A stretch of DNA of 64,000 bases from Pyrenochaeta sp. MPI-SDFR-AT-0127 (GCA_020747015.1 JAGTJM010000038.1:186001-250000); one strand, 5' to 3'. Counted from the stretch's first letter, positions 22,117-32,966 are shown. The notes: a model not told the origin generated them from the letters alone. Numbers and translations: made by a program.

Positions 22117-23421
22117 GAAGCCTGTATGACCTATTGAGTATACGGGTTCAAAGTGGAGGATTTGGGCAAAGCAACACCCCGCCGGAAGTGACAGGAGATC
22201 TGGACGAGGCTGAAGGCAGCCTCAGCCGCACCGAATACGGTGCTTGGCATAGTGCTTTTGAGCCGGAGATTAGCGTCTGCTGGAAGAGTCGTGTTAGTAG
22301 AGTGATCAAAGACACACAGCGTGCAACAGTCGACATCTACATGTCGTTGCAGGTAGTGTTGATGGAAGTGAAGAACATTTTGGGTTGCCTAGCAAGTGTC
22401 TACGGATGTTACGGCAAGGACGGCATGTCTTCCGAGTCCAGGGAACGGCGCGCCACCTCCAACACTATCCAAAGCATGCCACCACAGCCTTGGTAGTGGA
22501 AATCTGCCAAATCCCATCACACCACTCAAGCTAGTTACCTTCCCTCTAGCCTCTTGGGGCGATTCCTTGTGAGATGTCTTTGAGACTGGAATTAAAGGCC
22601 AGGTAACGCCATGGAGAAACCCTTTGCTAAATCAAAGTAGTGAGTCCCAATGCTCAGTGGTACTTGTGCCTTCATCTTGACTTTGCCAAAAAAAAAAGAA
22701 ACCTGTATGTGTGGATGTATAGCAAGGTCTTATTATAGGAACAGCTTCTGGAATTGCTACTTTGTCGTACTCATCCAAGATATCCGATATCCCAGGGTAA
22801 CTGTTACCGAGGGCTTGTCGACTCTCTATCTGCCTCGTGACAGTCTAGCCGTGAACATAGATGCAAGATACCAATCAACAGGGCAAGTTCTTTCACTACT
22901 CGCCTCAAGGGAAGCACAACGATGCCCCTCTAGGCAAGGGCCCGATTTTCCGATTAGGGCACGCTACTATTGTACTTCCCCGCCCCCGCGAAGCCTCCAC
23001 CCGCACTACTCCCCAATTCCAAGACCACGCGATGCCGGCCATACGGACCTTCTAGAATCCTGAGCGGGCTATTGGTCCCACATCCGACATCCAGGCTGAA
23101 CGCGCTCCTCTTGAGCGGGCAGGCAGATCGACTCTCTCAAGATGTTGGCAGGCTCCGCACGATGTCATGTTGCACATCGTATCCGAACTTGACATTTGTT
23201 ATCTGGCTGGCTGCTGCTGTGGGGCGCTCAACTCGCAAGTGATCCGGCAAGTGCGCAAGGTTTCCGAAGCGGAAAAGAAAGACAATCCAGCATCGAAATA
23301 AAAGAGGGGTTATGTCTGCTATCGAAAGTGCTTTTGTAAACACCGTCATCAGTCGAGACTGCGACAAGGACAAAGGTAAAGACTGTAAGTTTGGAAATAC
23401 GCCGACACCGACGCCGGCGAC
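22117..23421. other. Divergent intergenic, 1.3 kb
   Basis: Upstream region shared by the Gln/Pro-rich gene (-) and the dehydrogenase (+). It contains an A-run near 22689-22701 and a pyrimidine-rich section near 22975-23000. A 120-codon frame at 22134-22496 shows no protein-like features. No RNA gene recognised. Confidence 0.4.
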
Positions 23422-24627
23422 ATGCGCGCAGCAAGATACTATGGCAAGGAGGACATCAGAATTGAGCATGTGGACGAGCAAACATGTGGCGAGGGACAAG
23501 TCAGGGTAATGCTCTATCTTTGCTCCTATATCAGTATACGATTTAGTATCAAGACTGAATTCATGCAGGTCGCCCCGGCCTACGTAGGTATATGCGGAAC
23601 TGACTTGCACGAATACCTCGGCGGCCCAAACTTTGCGCCTACGAAACCCCATCCATGTACAAAGGACACCATTCCCATCACATTAGGACATGAGTTCTCC
23701 GGCATCATCACTGAGCTCGGCTCCAATGTGTCTGCTTTCACTGTAGGCCAGCATGTTGTCATTCAGCCCACAATATATTGTGGCACCTGTGAAGCGTGCG
23801 CTGCCGGTGCCGAGAATGTGTGCTACAACGGCGGCTTCATTGGACTATCTGGAGGAGGCGGTGGGCTGAGCGACTCAGTTGTTGTGCCTGAAGGGGCGGT
23901 GCTGAATTTGCCAGACAATGTACCACTGGATGTTGGCGCGCTGGTAGAACCCTTGAGCGTAGCATGGCATGCCATGTCCGCTGCCCCATTGAAGAAAGAC
24001 TCTGTTGTGCTGATCCTAGGCGGTGGCCCCATTGGACTTGCAATAGTGCAGTGTCTCGTCTCACTAGGCACGAAGAAGATTATCCTAAGCGAGGCCTCAA
24101 AATCGCGTCAACGGTTCGCAAAAGAGTTCGGCGCACACCACGTCCTTGATCCTAAGACATATGATACAGTAGCCATTAGTAAAGAGCTGAGTGGAAGTGA
24201 CGGCCCAGATATTGTCTTTGACTGCGCGGGTGTACCGGCGAGCTTGACGACAGCATGCACAGCCGTGAAAGCGAGAGGCACAGTAGTCAACGTTGCGATA
24301 TGGGAGAAGGAAGTCCCCTTCAATCCAAATATGTTGGTATTCCGTGAAGCAAAGTACACGGCTGTCCTAGGATATCAGAAGAAGGATGTTCAAGCAGTCA
24401 TTGATCAAATAGCAGCTGGTATGTTGAATAGCACGATATATTCTCATCTAAACACTGCTGACGTACGCATAGGCAACCTTAAGCCGAGAAAAATGATCAC
24501 AAGCAAGATTCAGCTCGAGGACTTGGTAGAAGGCGGGATCAAGGCCTTGATTAATGACAAAGAAAGCCATGTTAAGATACTGGTCGAAGTGGGTGGCATG
24601 AGTCGTACAGATTCGGCTGTGCATTAG
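23422..24627 (+). CDS. Zinc-dependent medium-chain dehydrogenase (butanediol/polyol type)
   Basis: NAD(P)-dependent oxidation of a secondary alcohol such as 2,3-butanediol or a sugar alcohol. Exons 23422-23505 and 23569-24627 give 380 residues, the usual family length. Catalytic zinc ligands are in VGICGTDLHEY and GHEFSG. The structural zinc lobe has the four cysteines of CGTCEACAAGAENVC. The Rossmann motif is LILGGGPIGLA. It most resembles yeast Bdh1-like (R,R)-butanediol dehydrogenases. The 63-nt intron (GTAATG..ATGCAG) is a multiple of three and has no stop, so retention would give a 401-residue protein with 21 extra residues between VR and VAPAYVG. Removal restores the normal family spacing. 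Cytosolic. Confidence 0.9.
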   Translation: MRAARYYGKEDIRIEHVDEQTCGEGQVRVMLYLCSYISIRFSIKTEFMQVAPAYVGICGTDLHEYLGGPNFAPTKPHPCTKDTIPITLGHEFSGIITELGSNVSAFTVGQHVVIQPTIYCGTCEACAAGAENVCYNGGFIGLSGGGGGLSDSVVVPEGAVLNLPDNVPLDVGALVEPLSVAWHAMSAAPLKKDSVVLILGGGPIGLAIVQCLVSLGTKKIILSEASKSRQRFAKEFGAHHVLDPKTYDTVAISKELSGSDGPDIVFDCAGVPASLTTACTAVKARGTVVNVAIWEKEVPFNPNMLVFREAKYTAVLGYQKKDVQAVIDQIAAGMLNSTIYSHLNTADVRIGNLKPRKMITSKIQLEDLVEGGIKALINDKESHVKILVEVGGMSRTDSAVH

Positions 24628-25132
24628 TTACTGGTGTATATGACCCATAACTAGAAATTTGTTTCAACGCATGCTTAAAGCTACGTTCGCATAACAACTA
24701 CTCTCCTATTAATAATGAAGCATGGGAGCTGAATACATCACACCAGCATTCAGCCAGTTTCAAGATTGAGTCAATTTACTTTGCATATCCACAAGAGTAT
24801 CACTGCATCAGTTGGACCTCACAATAAAACACGCTTGCAACGACATATTGTTTTATCATATCGCATTCTGTTATTCTACGCATGAGCTGCTGGTGATTGA
24901 CCTTACAATCAAGTCTCAAGCTTGCTGTACAGCTGTCCAAACCAAACAGGCTTACCACGCGTTCCACCACACCCCCAGCCGCTCCAAAATTCACCAACAA
25001 ACGCACTACAACGTGTACATCTGCAGCTATAAGCACTGAATTCAACTAAACATGACAGTCGGCACCCACCCCCTCAACGTCTGACACACTTCTTTCCGTC
25101 ACGACCTTGACGCCCAAACAAGACACAGCCAT
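24628..25132. other. Convergent intergenic, no gene seen
   Basis: Region between the dehydrogenase 3' end and the 3' end of the first small secreted protein gene. Confidence 0.4.
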
Positions 25133-25708
25133 CTAGTATGTGCAACCATTTGGGCGATTAGAAAGACACTGGGTGACCTCGACCTCTAAATACTCCCATG
25201 CAACTCCGCTCACCGTCGGCTGCCCGCCGTTATGTCCATTCTGGCAGAATGCGAGAGTATCCAAAGCGCCACTGTAGAGGGCCGACTGTTCCTTATTAAC
25301 AACCGCAGACCAGCTTATGTAGCATCCTCCATAAGCAATATGGCGCGGGGAGCGAGGAAGGGGAGACCTGGAATAGCGAATTGAATCCATCAGAATACGA
25401 CACTGCGCAGCTTCCGCCTGGTTGTTGTCATGGCAATTGACTTGCCAGGGCCTCTTGTTGCGTGCATCCAAGGTACCTCGTGGAGCAGGGGAATCGCGAG
25501 GGGTCAAGGTGAAGTTGGCTGCTTCCTCACTTGTATCGACGTAGGTGGGGATATCCTCGTCTCGAAGACGCCAGACTGCGTCTTCACCGGTTCCCTCGAG
25601 GACGAGCTTGAGATCGTATCCTTCGGGAGCTGGAGATTCGACGCTCGTAGGAGATGCGTTGAGGAGAGCTGCCAGAGGCAGGATGAGGTAGGTAGAGTAG
25701 AATCTCAT
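25133..25708 (-). CDS. Small secreted six-cysteine protein A (Kex2-processed, effector-like)
   Basis: Single exon, 191 residues. Residues 1-19 are a signal peptide. A pro-region (about 20-86) contains WRLRDEDIP and ends in the dibasic NKR (85-86), a Kex2-type site. The mature part has six cysteines at 92, 103, 129, 155, 181 and 189, so gaps of 10, 25, 25, 25 and 7 residues. Around them are CYISWSAVV and CLSNRPNGC. Protein B at 26850-27362, transcribed away from it, has the same plan. Three disulfides are likely. Function unknown; small cysteine-rich secreted proteins of fungi can be virulence effectors or antimicrobial proteins. Some resemblance to killer-toxin-like folds was considered but is not strong enough to call. 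Confidence 0.85.
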   Translation of the reverse strand: MRFYSTYLILPLAALLNASPTSVESPAPEGYDLKLVLEGTGEDAVWRLRDEDIPTYVDTSEEAANFTLTPRDSPAPRGTLDARNKRPWQVNCHDNNQAEAAQCRILMDSIRYSRSPLPRSPRHIAYGGCYISWSAVVNKEQSALYSGALDTLAFCQNGHNGGQPTVSGVAWEYLEVEVTQCLSNRPNGCTY

Positions 25709-25815
25709 ATTGATTAGTTTTCTAGATGATGGTGGAGTTTCTCGAGGAACGTTGAATACAAGATGGTGTGTAGTTTGGAATCTGGGTGATGGATGCTAGG
25801 GGTGAACAGTGTTGA

Positions 25816-25823
25816 TTTATATA
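25816..25823 (-). promoter_or_regulatory. TATA box of secreted protein A
   Basis: TATATAAA on the minus strand, about 108 bases upstream of the start codon at 25708. Confidence 0.6.
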
Positions 25824-26752
25824 GCACAAAATAAGACTAGAGAGTTGATGAAAATGCCTCAGGTATTCTGCCTTGTTCCAGATTCATGTGTCGTATGCAG
25901 CTCCGAGCTTCTGTGTGAACTCCGCATCAGAACAATGCCTCACAGTCTTAGCCGCATGTTTTTCCAAATCCAGTGACAAGCTGAAGTTCTGAATGCAGTG
26001 AGTAGCACAGTGCTTATTTGGAACGAGCTTTTGCTTACTTGGTGAGTCGATAGTATCCTGTTAGGTCATTGAATTACCTTGGGCTGCTTACATGGCAGTA
26101 GTCATTACTCAATCTCGGAACTCCCTTGAAAGATGGCTTCAGATGCTCAAATGATCCGGTTTGAGGATAATCATACGCCATGTTACGTAGAGCCTGTACT
26201 ACAGTCTTATTATAACATCGGTATCAAATGGGGCTTTGTGGGGGGATATTCCACTACCTAGAAACGGTTGGATAATGTGATCGAAGGAGGTTGGCGTCAC
26301 CACACTATTCAAGCTTACTCATCCCATATTCAAGCCATTGGTCTTGGTCGGGTTCAGGGTTCCTGCATATTGATAGGCGAGGCAAGAACATCACGAAACT
26401 GTACTACTGTTGCACATTCTTGTACTCCAAGGAACGTCCCGAGGTTGTGCAGGCTAGATCGGGATTGTTACCAACGCCGGTGATGTAGGCAGAAATCTCG
26501 TATCCAAAGCTCAGCTCTTGTGAAAGCAAGGTGATTTGGGGCCGAGACGTCAGCAGGTGGATTGATGCACCATGGTAGGGATCGCTTGGCGAGGAAACGT
26601 TACTCACGCAAGTGCGGTGCGGACGAGCTGAAAGAAAACTCAAGAAACAAAGGCTGACGAAGTCATGATCAGGAAGGCGCTTTGTCCTTCCGCAATTCGC
26701 AAATGGTTACCGCATGGACCATTACCGGTCGAAAGGGTGATGTTCACAAGAA

Positions 26753-26762
26753 TATTTATATA
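26753..26762 (+). promoter_or_regulatory. TATA-like element of secreted protein B
   Basis: TATTTATATA on the plus strand, about 90 bases upstream of the ATG at 26850. TATA-containing promoters in fungi tend to be strongly regulated. Confidence 0.5.
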
Positions 26763-26849
26763 GTCTAGGATTTGGGCGCCAGTCAAAGTATCATCGCTCT
26801 CAACTTCATTTACACAATCCAAAGTAGAGTCTCAAACACAACTACAATC

Positions 26850-27362
26850 ATGCAATTCGTTGTCATCCTAGCTCTCTTCTTCGTCACCGTCTATGGTGCA
26901 ACCTTGAATACTCGTCAAGAAATCAACGCACATGGACTTAACTTTACCCTCACTGGGCCGCCAGATGAGCAATACTGGCTTCTGACGGAAGAAAACCTGC
27001 CTGAAGGAATCAGTCGTACCGAATTCAACGAAGATATACCTTCTCCTCGCCTTGTTCGACGAGGCATCGACTGTAGTGGAAGCCACCGCGCCAACGGTGG
27101 CGACTGCATTGCACTCCTCAACGCCATCAACCAGGATGGCAATCAGATCCAGAACTCGCCACGAGACATCAGATACAACAACTGCTTTTTGAGCTGGTCG
27201 AGCGTGGTGTATGGAGTTAGATTCGAGTTCACGCCACATGCAAGGGAGATTTTCGACGCGTGTAGTAACAACGGATGGATAAGTGGCTTGAAACGGGATG
27301 TAAACATTGGGGGAAGAACAACGACAGTTTGTATGTCGAATCGGCCAAATGGGTGCAATTAG
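26850..27362 (+). CDS. Small secreted six-cysteine protein B (Kex2-processed, effector-like)
   Basis: Single exon, 170 residues. The ATG at 26850 is chosen over an upstream in-frame alternative because it begins a signal peptide (residues 1-16, ending TVYGA) and follows the TATA-like element at a sensible distance. The pro-region contains QYWLLTEENLP, matching the WRLRDEDIP stretch of protein A, and ends at LVRR (70-71). Six cysteines follow at 75, 86, 112, 138, 161 and 169, so gaps of 10, 25, 25, 22 and 7. Shared motifs are SPRDIRY, CFLSWSSVV and CMSNRPNGC. It is a diverged paralogue of protein A. Role unknown; extracellular. Confidence 0.85.
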   Translation: MQFVVILALFFVTVYGATLNTRQEINAHGLNFTLTGPPDEQYWLLTEENLPEGISRTEFNEDIPSPRLVRRGIDCSGSHRANGGDCIALLNAINQDGNQIQNSPRDIRYNNCFLSWSSVVYGVRFEFTPHAREIFDACSNNGWISGLKRDVNIGGRTTTVCMSNRPNGCN

Positions 27363-28203
27363 AAGGACGTCAGTACAGGTATGGCCGATTTCGTTTCTAC
27401 TTGACTTTGGACTGGTCCTGGCTCCATTGTAGTTCAATAGACTTCGATCGCCATTGGGCTCAATCAATGTATACTGTTGTCTAGAATTTTGTACGAGATC
27501 AAGCACAAGGTGCTGACGTTCTATAAATCGTGATGTCTGAGACCTATATGTGCCTGAGAAATCGCTTTCTCAAAGATTTCCATCCCTAGTTTGCAAGTTT
27601 TGACTTACTCGATCATGTACTAAACAAATGTTTGCACTGAACCTAGAGAATTAATAAAGTTCACAATTATTCTCTCCAAGAAAGGAAAAGACTGATGGGT
27701 TTACTCGTAAGCTGCCGTACGGAGGTAATCGTCTACGAGTCAACCAACAGCTTTTGAAATACTGTATTTCGTAACAATACTGATAAGCGCTTACTTCGAA
27801 TGCCATTTGGAACGTGCTTCAGTTTTGTTTTTAAATTCGTGGAATAGGTTCTTCAAGCTTGATCTCCACTAGAAAAAGGGGTTCGTCCAAACCGCGAGCA
27901 CTAGCAAAATTCTACCGTGTTTACCAAGTTCAATCAGATATAATTAATTAAATCTTGTAGTCACAGTAATATCATGCAGGTGGTCAAGGATTTGATTGAG
28001 CAACGCAGCTGAAACAATCATCCAAAGACTCATTGCAGCATTATAGTTCCCGTGACATTCAGGCGAAGCAGCGCATGGTTTTTCAAGCCTTCGGAGATCA
28101 AGTAAAAGCTAGCTAGCACCATAAGAAAAGTTTGACCAGGACCCAGACCCCTTTGATGTGTTCAAGACCCACGAGGCCGCACATATGCCGACCGCACAGG
28201 TCT
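27363..28203. other. AT-rich convergent intergenic
   Basis: No gene seen. Sequence 27580-28000 is AT-rich with no sustained coding frame. Confidence 0.4.
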
Positions 28204-30165
28204 CTAACTGTTGTTTCCACCAAGACTTCCAGAGAACGGGAAGCTGTGCCACTCATTTATCCAGTCTACCTTCCCCTTTGATTTTGGCCAAAGCTCTTCC
28301 CACAAAGACCTATATACCTCATAGTCGTCTGTGCACCACTCCCAGTCTTTTTGCACTTTGAGTCTAGCCTGCGCTCCAATCTCGCGAATCACGACTTCTG
28401 AGCTGTGCACATCGGCATGCTGACGCTCGCACGCCCAGTTGCGCCCCAACCATCTCTGTAAACGCTCGAAGGTGTGCCATTGCTCGCCGCAAGAAAATCG
28501 AAGCTTCAAACGTTGGAAGGACGGTATGACTCCTGGTCGTTGAACTGCCCGGTTGGCAGCAAGGATGGTTTGGAAGATTGAAAGGGCGAGTGAGTCATCG
28601 ATGGCGCTGTTGATTAGGCATGAACGTATTTGTTGAGCCTGGCGTTCTATATCTTCCGAGTGGGGATACCGTTTGATTGCGGAATCCTCGCAGTCCAGGA
28701 GAAGAGTCAGGCGCGATAAATTGAGCATCGAGCCTAGGAATTGATAAAAATGAACCTCTTCATTAGAACCTTGGGTACGTTTGACGGATACTTGTAGATC
28801 TCGAAGGCTAGGGCAGGTCTGGCAGATGTCCACAATTTCCGCACATGTGAGGCAAGACGTCAAACAAAGCCTGCGCAAAGACGCACCATGGTGCTCCTTG
28901 ATCGAATCGACTATTCCTTGGCGGATGCCTTCTCGAATATCGAGACTTTCAAGCGGTTGAACAGCACGAAGTAACCTTTCTGCTAACATACGAACCAGTT
29001 CCTGTGGATGCGAGTTAATATTGAGGGAGAGTTTCTGGAGAGTTCCAAAATCCCCCCGTCCTGCCAACTCAACCAAGAATTGTAGGACATCTGGTTGAAT
29101 AGGGCTGTAAAAACCCAGGGACCGCAATCTGGAGAAGTTGGTATGGTGCTTCCAATGCTGTATCGTGAGCAAAGACGGGGAACTCTCGCCTCTGAACGAC
29201 AGCACCTCGAGTTGACCTTGCGACCTCTGGTCACCGCCCTTTTTCTTTGCTGAGGTAAAACTTGGCCAATGCGGGCGCGGATGCCTGAGGGCTGCTAACA
29301 GGTAGGGTGAGTTTCCCGCTCGTTGACGCCACATACACACAGATCGTAAATGTGGTGCTGTATCCATGACCATCTGTAGCACTGCTTCTTCGTTGAAATC
29401 AAGCAAGCCGTTAGAGTCGTATCGCGTAGACACCGCCCAAATACTTGATAAACATGAAGACGTAGCAAGTGCATATTCGTCATAATCAATATCGTGAGGG
29501 TCGTTTATATTTTGATAAAGGCTTCGTAAGCTGAATGTGTTGACGTGAATTCGGCTATTAGGAAGCTGGTTGTGCAGGACATCAAGCACGCAACGTGGGA
29601 CCTGATCGGTGGAAGCCCAGACTAGATGCTTGAATCCAGGACATGCTGATAAGAAGGTTGCGAGAGGCCTCCAAGACTGATTGTTTCTCTTCTTTGCCTC
29701 TGGAGAGATGATAGGTTCAGAACCAGGGAACATCGTCAGCGGCAAAGGCCTTGCGAAGTTTTCAAGCGTGCTCTGATCACTACCATCATCATCATCACCG
29801 TCCGACACTTCATCTAAGTCATTCCCCAAATCGAATTGATTAGCGCGGTTCGCTTGGATTTGGTCTTCACCCTCAAAGCCCATGCGCCCAGTAACTTTCA
29901 ATTTACGGACGAATCTGTGTCGATTGTCCACTTGTAGAATATTATCCCATCGCGCTATGGCTTGTTCGAGCTGTTGGGAATCTTCCACAATAAAATGGCA
30001 GCGTTCGAAGCGCTCTCTGGCAGCTGTAGCACAACAGCGCTTACTTGTAAGTGAAAAGGCAAAGAGATCGCATCGTGAGGCACTGCTCGTCACCAGGTAT
30101 TCGCAAACCGTCTCGAGGACAAGTATCGGGAGCGCTTCAAATGCGGATGCTAGCTCTCGTGGCAT
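28204..30165 (-). CDS. F-box / leucine-rich-repeat-like protein
   Basis: Single exon, 653 residues. Residues 9-45 (FEALPILVLETVCEYLV, LFAFSLTSKRCCATAAR) form an F-box. An acidic loop (SDGDDDDGSD) lies near 125. From about 290 onward there are irregular leucine-rich segments such as LEVLSFRG, LRSLGFYSP, LQKLSLNIN, LESLDIREG, LRRLCLTSC and LRDLQVSV, spaced like LRR units of FBXL-type proteins. It is probably an SCF ubiquitin ligase adaptor. No introns are needed. It is transcribed divergently from the RFTS-domain gene, with 519 bases between the start codons. Confidence 0.82.
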   Translation of the reverse strand: MPRELASAFEALPILVLETVCEYLVTSSASRCDLFAFSLTSKRCCATAARERFERCHFIVEDSQQLEQAIARWDNILQVDNRHRFVRKLKVTGRMGFEGEDQIQANRANQFDLGNDLDEVSDGDDDDGSDQSTLENFARPLPLTMFPGSEPIISPEAKKRNNQSWRPLATFLSACPGFKHLVWASTDQVPRCVLDVLHNQLPNSRIHVNTFSLRSLYQNINDPHDIDYDEYALATSSCLSSIWAVSTRYDSNGLLDFNEEAVLQMVMDTAPHLRSVCMWRQRAGNSPYLLAALRHPRPHWPSFTSAKKKGGDQRSQGQLEVLSFRGESSPSLLTIQHWKHHTNFSRLRSLGFYSPIQPDVLQFLVELAGRGDFGTLQKLSLNINSHPQELVRMLAERLLRAVQPLESLDIREGIRQGIVDSIKEHHGASLRRLCLTSCLTCAEIVDICQTCPSLRDLQVSVKRTQGSNEEVHFYQFLGSMLNLSRLTLLLDCEDSAIKRYPHSEDIERQAQQIRSCLINSAIDDSLALSIFQTILAANRAVQRPGVIPSFQRLKLRFSCGEQWHTFERLQRWLGRNWACERQHADVHSSEVVIREIGAQARLKVQKDWEWCTDDYEVYRSLWEELWPKSKGKVDWINEWHSFPFSGSLGGNNS

Positions 30166-30684
30166 CGCTGTTGATATTGACGGTGAGACCAGATGCAGTC
30201 AGAATTGAGGTACGAAGTTGCTATAAGTCACAGCACACTGCTAGGCAACACTCGATAGTAATATGGAAGTACCATGATAATTGAAGTTCAGACTGGCGCT
30301 AGCTCTTAGACGGCACACGACCATATGGAAGAGCTGATGAGCATGCCGATGCACAAGAATGATGCACGCCTTGGAATGGACAAATACATATGTGCGGGTG
30401 GGGGAAGATATCGATCGGCTCTGCAGTCGAGGGCGTGATGGGATGGATGAGGGGATGACAGGGCTGATCGCTAGCTTATCGATATCAGAGGCGACCCACC
30501 ACTCACAGAGCACGTGCAGATGCGCCGTCCAAACGCGTTCTCCCGCTGCCCGCGCGCCCGCAATTGAAGAAGGGTCGCGCGAAGCTGACGCTTTTCTCAG
30601 CCTTGCAACCCCCCCTCATAGATGTGATCTCTCCTTGACTCACTTTCACCGCATTATGTGACAGATTGGGTACCAGACATCACG
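30166..30684. other. Divergent promoter, F-box/LRR and RFTS genes
   Basis: Shared upstream region; GC-rich near 30540-30600. No gene seen. Confidence 0.4.
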
Positions 30685-32966
30685 ATGCCCACCTCCGAAG
30701 CCAACCTCTTGAAGCCTATTGACCCATCCATTACCAATTCCGACCACTGGGACATCTTTGTGCTAAGCGACGCGCACGTCGTCTACGAGAGCAATGGCAA
30801 GCCTGCTAATCTGCTGGCCGCATATGCCGATACACCACTCAAAGTTGAGGGCCGATTAGAAGCTCCAGGCCGAGGACAAGCAAAGTGCCGTACGTCGAAG
30901 CCCGCCCACAGCCCTGCATGCCCATACTCGAGGATGTTGTAGCTCATCAGTGCGACTACAGTTCTCAAAAGACCCTACAAACCCACAGACATCGAAATTC
31001 GCAATGTGACACGCTTCTCCTACGGCGAAATGACAGATGGTGCATATGTCATCTGGGCACAAGGCAAGGCTGGCTGGTTCGAAATACGGCCGGCGGCACG
31101 CTACAAGCCCATCTTCGACGATATGACACAGGCTGTGGAACTTTTGTACTTTGTTACCGACATCTACAGTGGGCCTCGCAAGAGGGGTGGCGGGCCCAGC
31201 GCTCAATTGGTGTTCCAAGAGGTGAGCATGGGAGATCAGACGGAAGGCTTCACAGCGGCGCGAGGCGGACCCGCCAAACAAGGAAATTTCGCAAGCACTG
31301 GATGCTGACTTGGAATAGTATGCAGAAGACGAACGCTTTGTATGTAGCGAACCAGCAGCTGCGGAGCACATCTTCCACGAACATCATGTATTTCTCATGA
31401 TGTGCTTCTTGAATCGAGCGCAAGGCATTAGCTGGAGTAATACACCCATATACCAGTACTTTAAGAAGCGGTACCCTGTAGGTCAAAACTGGTAGATGAC
31501 ACAGCAAACCACTGACACTTGAGTAGAAAGACTTCGAGACATGTAAAGCCAGAATCGAAGGTCGCTATACCGAAGTACAGCGGGAAAGGCAAACACGCTC
31601 ATCAAAGCCGTCTCCTACCCTTCCAGCGAAGCCAGTAACAACTGCCGCGAAGCCACAGGTAAGCCGTGGCAAGACTACGACTCCGAAGCCAGGTGAACCG
31701 CCCAAGAAGGATGACAACTGGTGGGAAGCTTCTGCGCTTTTCGAGTTCATGCAAAAGGCTGTGAACCAGCGGGTTCTGCGTCCAGGACGCAACAACATTA
31801 CTTTGGCACGGGTCGCAGAGCTCATCGTCAAGCGTTACGAGATCGAGGACATCGAGACGGCACAAAATGTTCTGCTGGTTCATGCACAAAATTTGTGCTA
31901 TATAATGGACCATCCGAGGCGGCAAAGCGTACGATTCTTCGCCAAGGAACCTATATATGAGGAGCTGCTATCGAGACACAACTTGCCCGCAGCTGAACAA
32001 CGGCGAGCAGAGAGTGTGCAACTACGCCCGCGGAGAGACCACGCAACCCTCAGAGACGGAGAAAGCGAATCATCAGATACATCAGCCACAGAAGAAGACG
32101 TGCTGATGACGCCTGTACGCAGAATTTCAAGCAGACGAAAGAAGGGTAGGTTATCTGTGCTACGTCCTAGGAGTGGAAAATTCTCGGGCAAGAGCAAGGG
32201 AAAGGGCATCAAAGGAGGGAAGGCTGGCAAGGGAAAAGCACCTGTTCCAGACTCCGATATGCCAAGCGATGAATCGGATGCCCCAAACGAGGATACAAGC
32301 AGTGATGGTGAGATGGCCATCGACACTCCCACACATACGTTATCACCAGGGCGCCAAAAGCGAAAATTCGACGAATCAGACATAGATGAGGAGGACGAGA
32401 AAGGAAGACGGAAGCGGACAGCCAGCGTAGCAATTACCCCAGAGTCGCCGCCCACAACTGCAGAATCTGAAGATGAGGTACAAGCAGCAGCAGAAGCCGG
32501 CCCTCCTCTGCCTCTGCGCTACAAACCTACTAATGTGCCTCCCGGTTCCAGACCGCCATCCACAAAGGTAGCAGTGCTTCCATCCCTCATATCAACGCCA
32601 CTACCCACGTACGAACCCAACGGGCCGCGCGATTCCTGGATATGCAGTTTTGACGGGTGTTCGCAACGGATTTACAGATGTAGTAGAGAGCTTGGGAGAC
32701 AGTTGATCACAGAGCACCTTGAAGACCATTCCAAGGGGCGAGAAAAGGTAGTTGGGATTCTGTGGAGAGAGCAGGATAAGCTGCAACTGCCGGTAAAGTA
32801 AGTTGTGGCCTTGTGTTGGAAATGGAGGGTGTGCAGGAAAAGCTAACGACCGTCTAGCAACCTCATTAAGAAGATCCGTGAGATGAGTGAAGCTTCGACA
32901 CCATTGTTTCCTGCATCCGGTCCGTCAACGACCATACAACCACAGCCTATACGGCGGCTTGTGTAG
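30685..32966 (+). CDS. RFTS (DNMT1 replication-foci-like) domain protein with C2H2-like finger
   Basis: Five exons (30685-30889, 30962-31221, 31319-31477, 31527-32797, 32858-32966) give 667 residues. Residues 18-160 resemble the RFTS domain of DNMT1: HWDIFVLSDAHVVYESNGKP, FSYGEMTDGAYVIWAQGKAGWFEIRPAARYKPIF. A helical region follows (YFKKRYP, then WWEASALFEFMQKAV and ITLARVAELIVKRYE). Residues 330-560 are charged and disordered with KSKGKGIKGGKAGKGK and acidic patches. At 581-609 lies CSFDGCSQRIYRC with His605 and His609, a C2H2-like zinc finger. No methyltransferase domain is present. A nuclear chromatin role is inferred. The last intron has a perfect GCTAAC branch point. Confidence 0.78.

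Larger units (their letters stand above)
25709..26849. other. 1.1 kb divergent promoter region of the secreted pair
   Basis: Upstream region shared by secreted proteins A and B. Each side ends in a TATA-like element at similar distance from its start codon (listed separately). No gene seen inside. Confidence 0.5.

Noticed and set aside
22134..22496. 120-codon frame upstream of the Gln/Pro-rich gene
   Set aside because: Lies in the leader region of that gene on the opposite strand and shows no protein-like pattern.
25133..27362. Firm assignment of the secreted pair to a killer-toxin-like family
   Set aside because: Only cysteine-richness, Kex2-type processing and small size are shared; the spacing does not allow a confident family call by eye.
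26868..27506. 212-codon frame antisense to secreted protein B
   Set aside because: Protein B has signal peptide, Kex2 site and conserved cysteines on the other strand; the antisense frame has none of these.
31898..32455. 185-codon frame antisense to the RFTS gene
   Set aside because: Ser/Leu/Phe-rich complement of the acidic, basic disordered region; no start context or motif.
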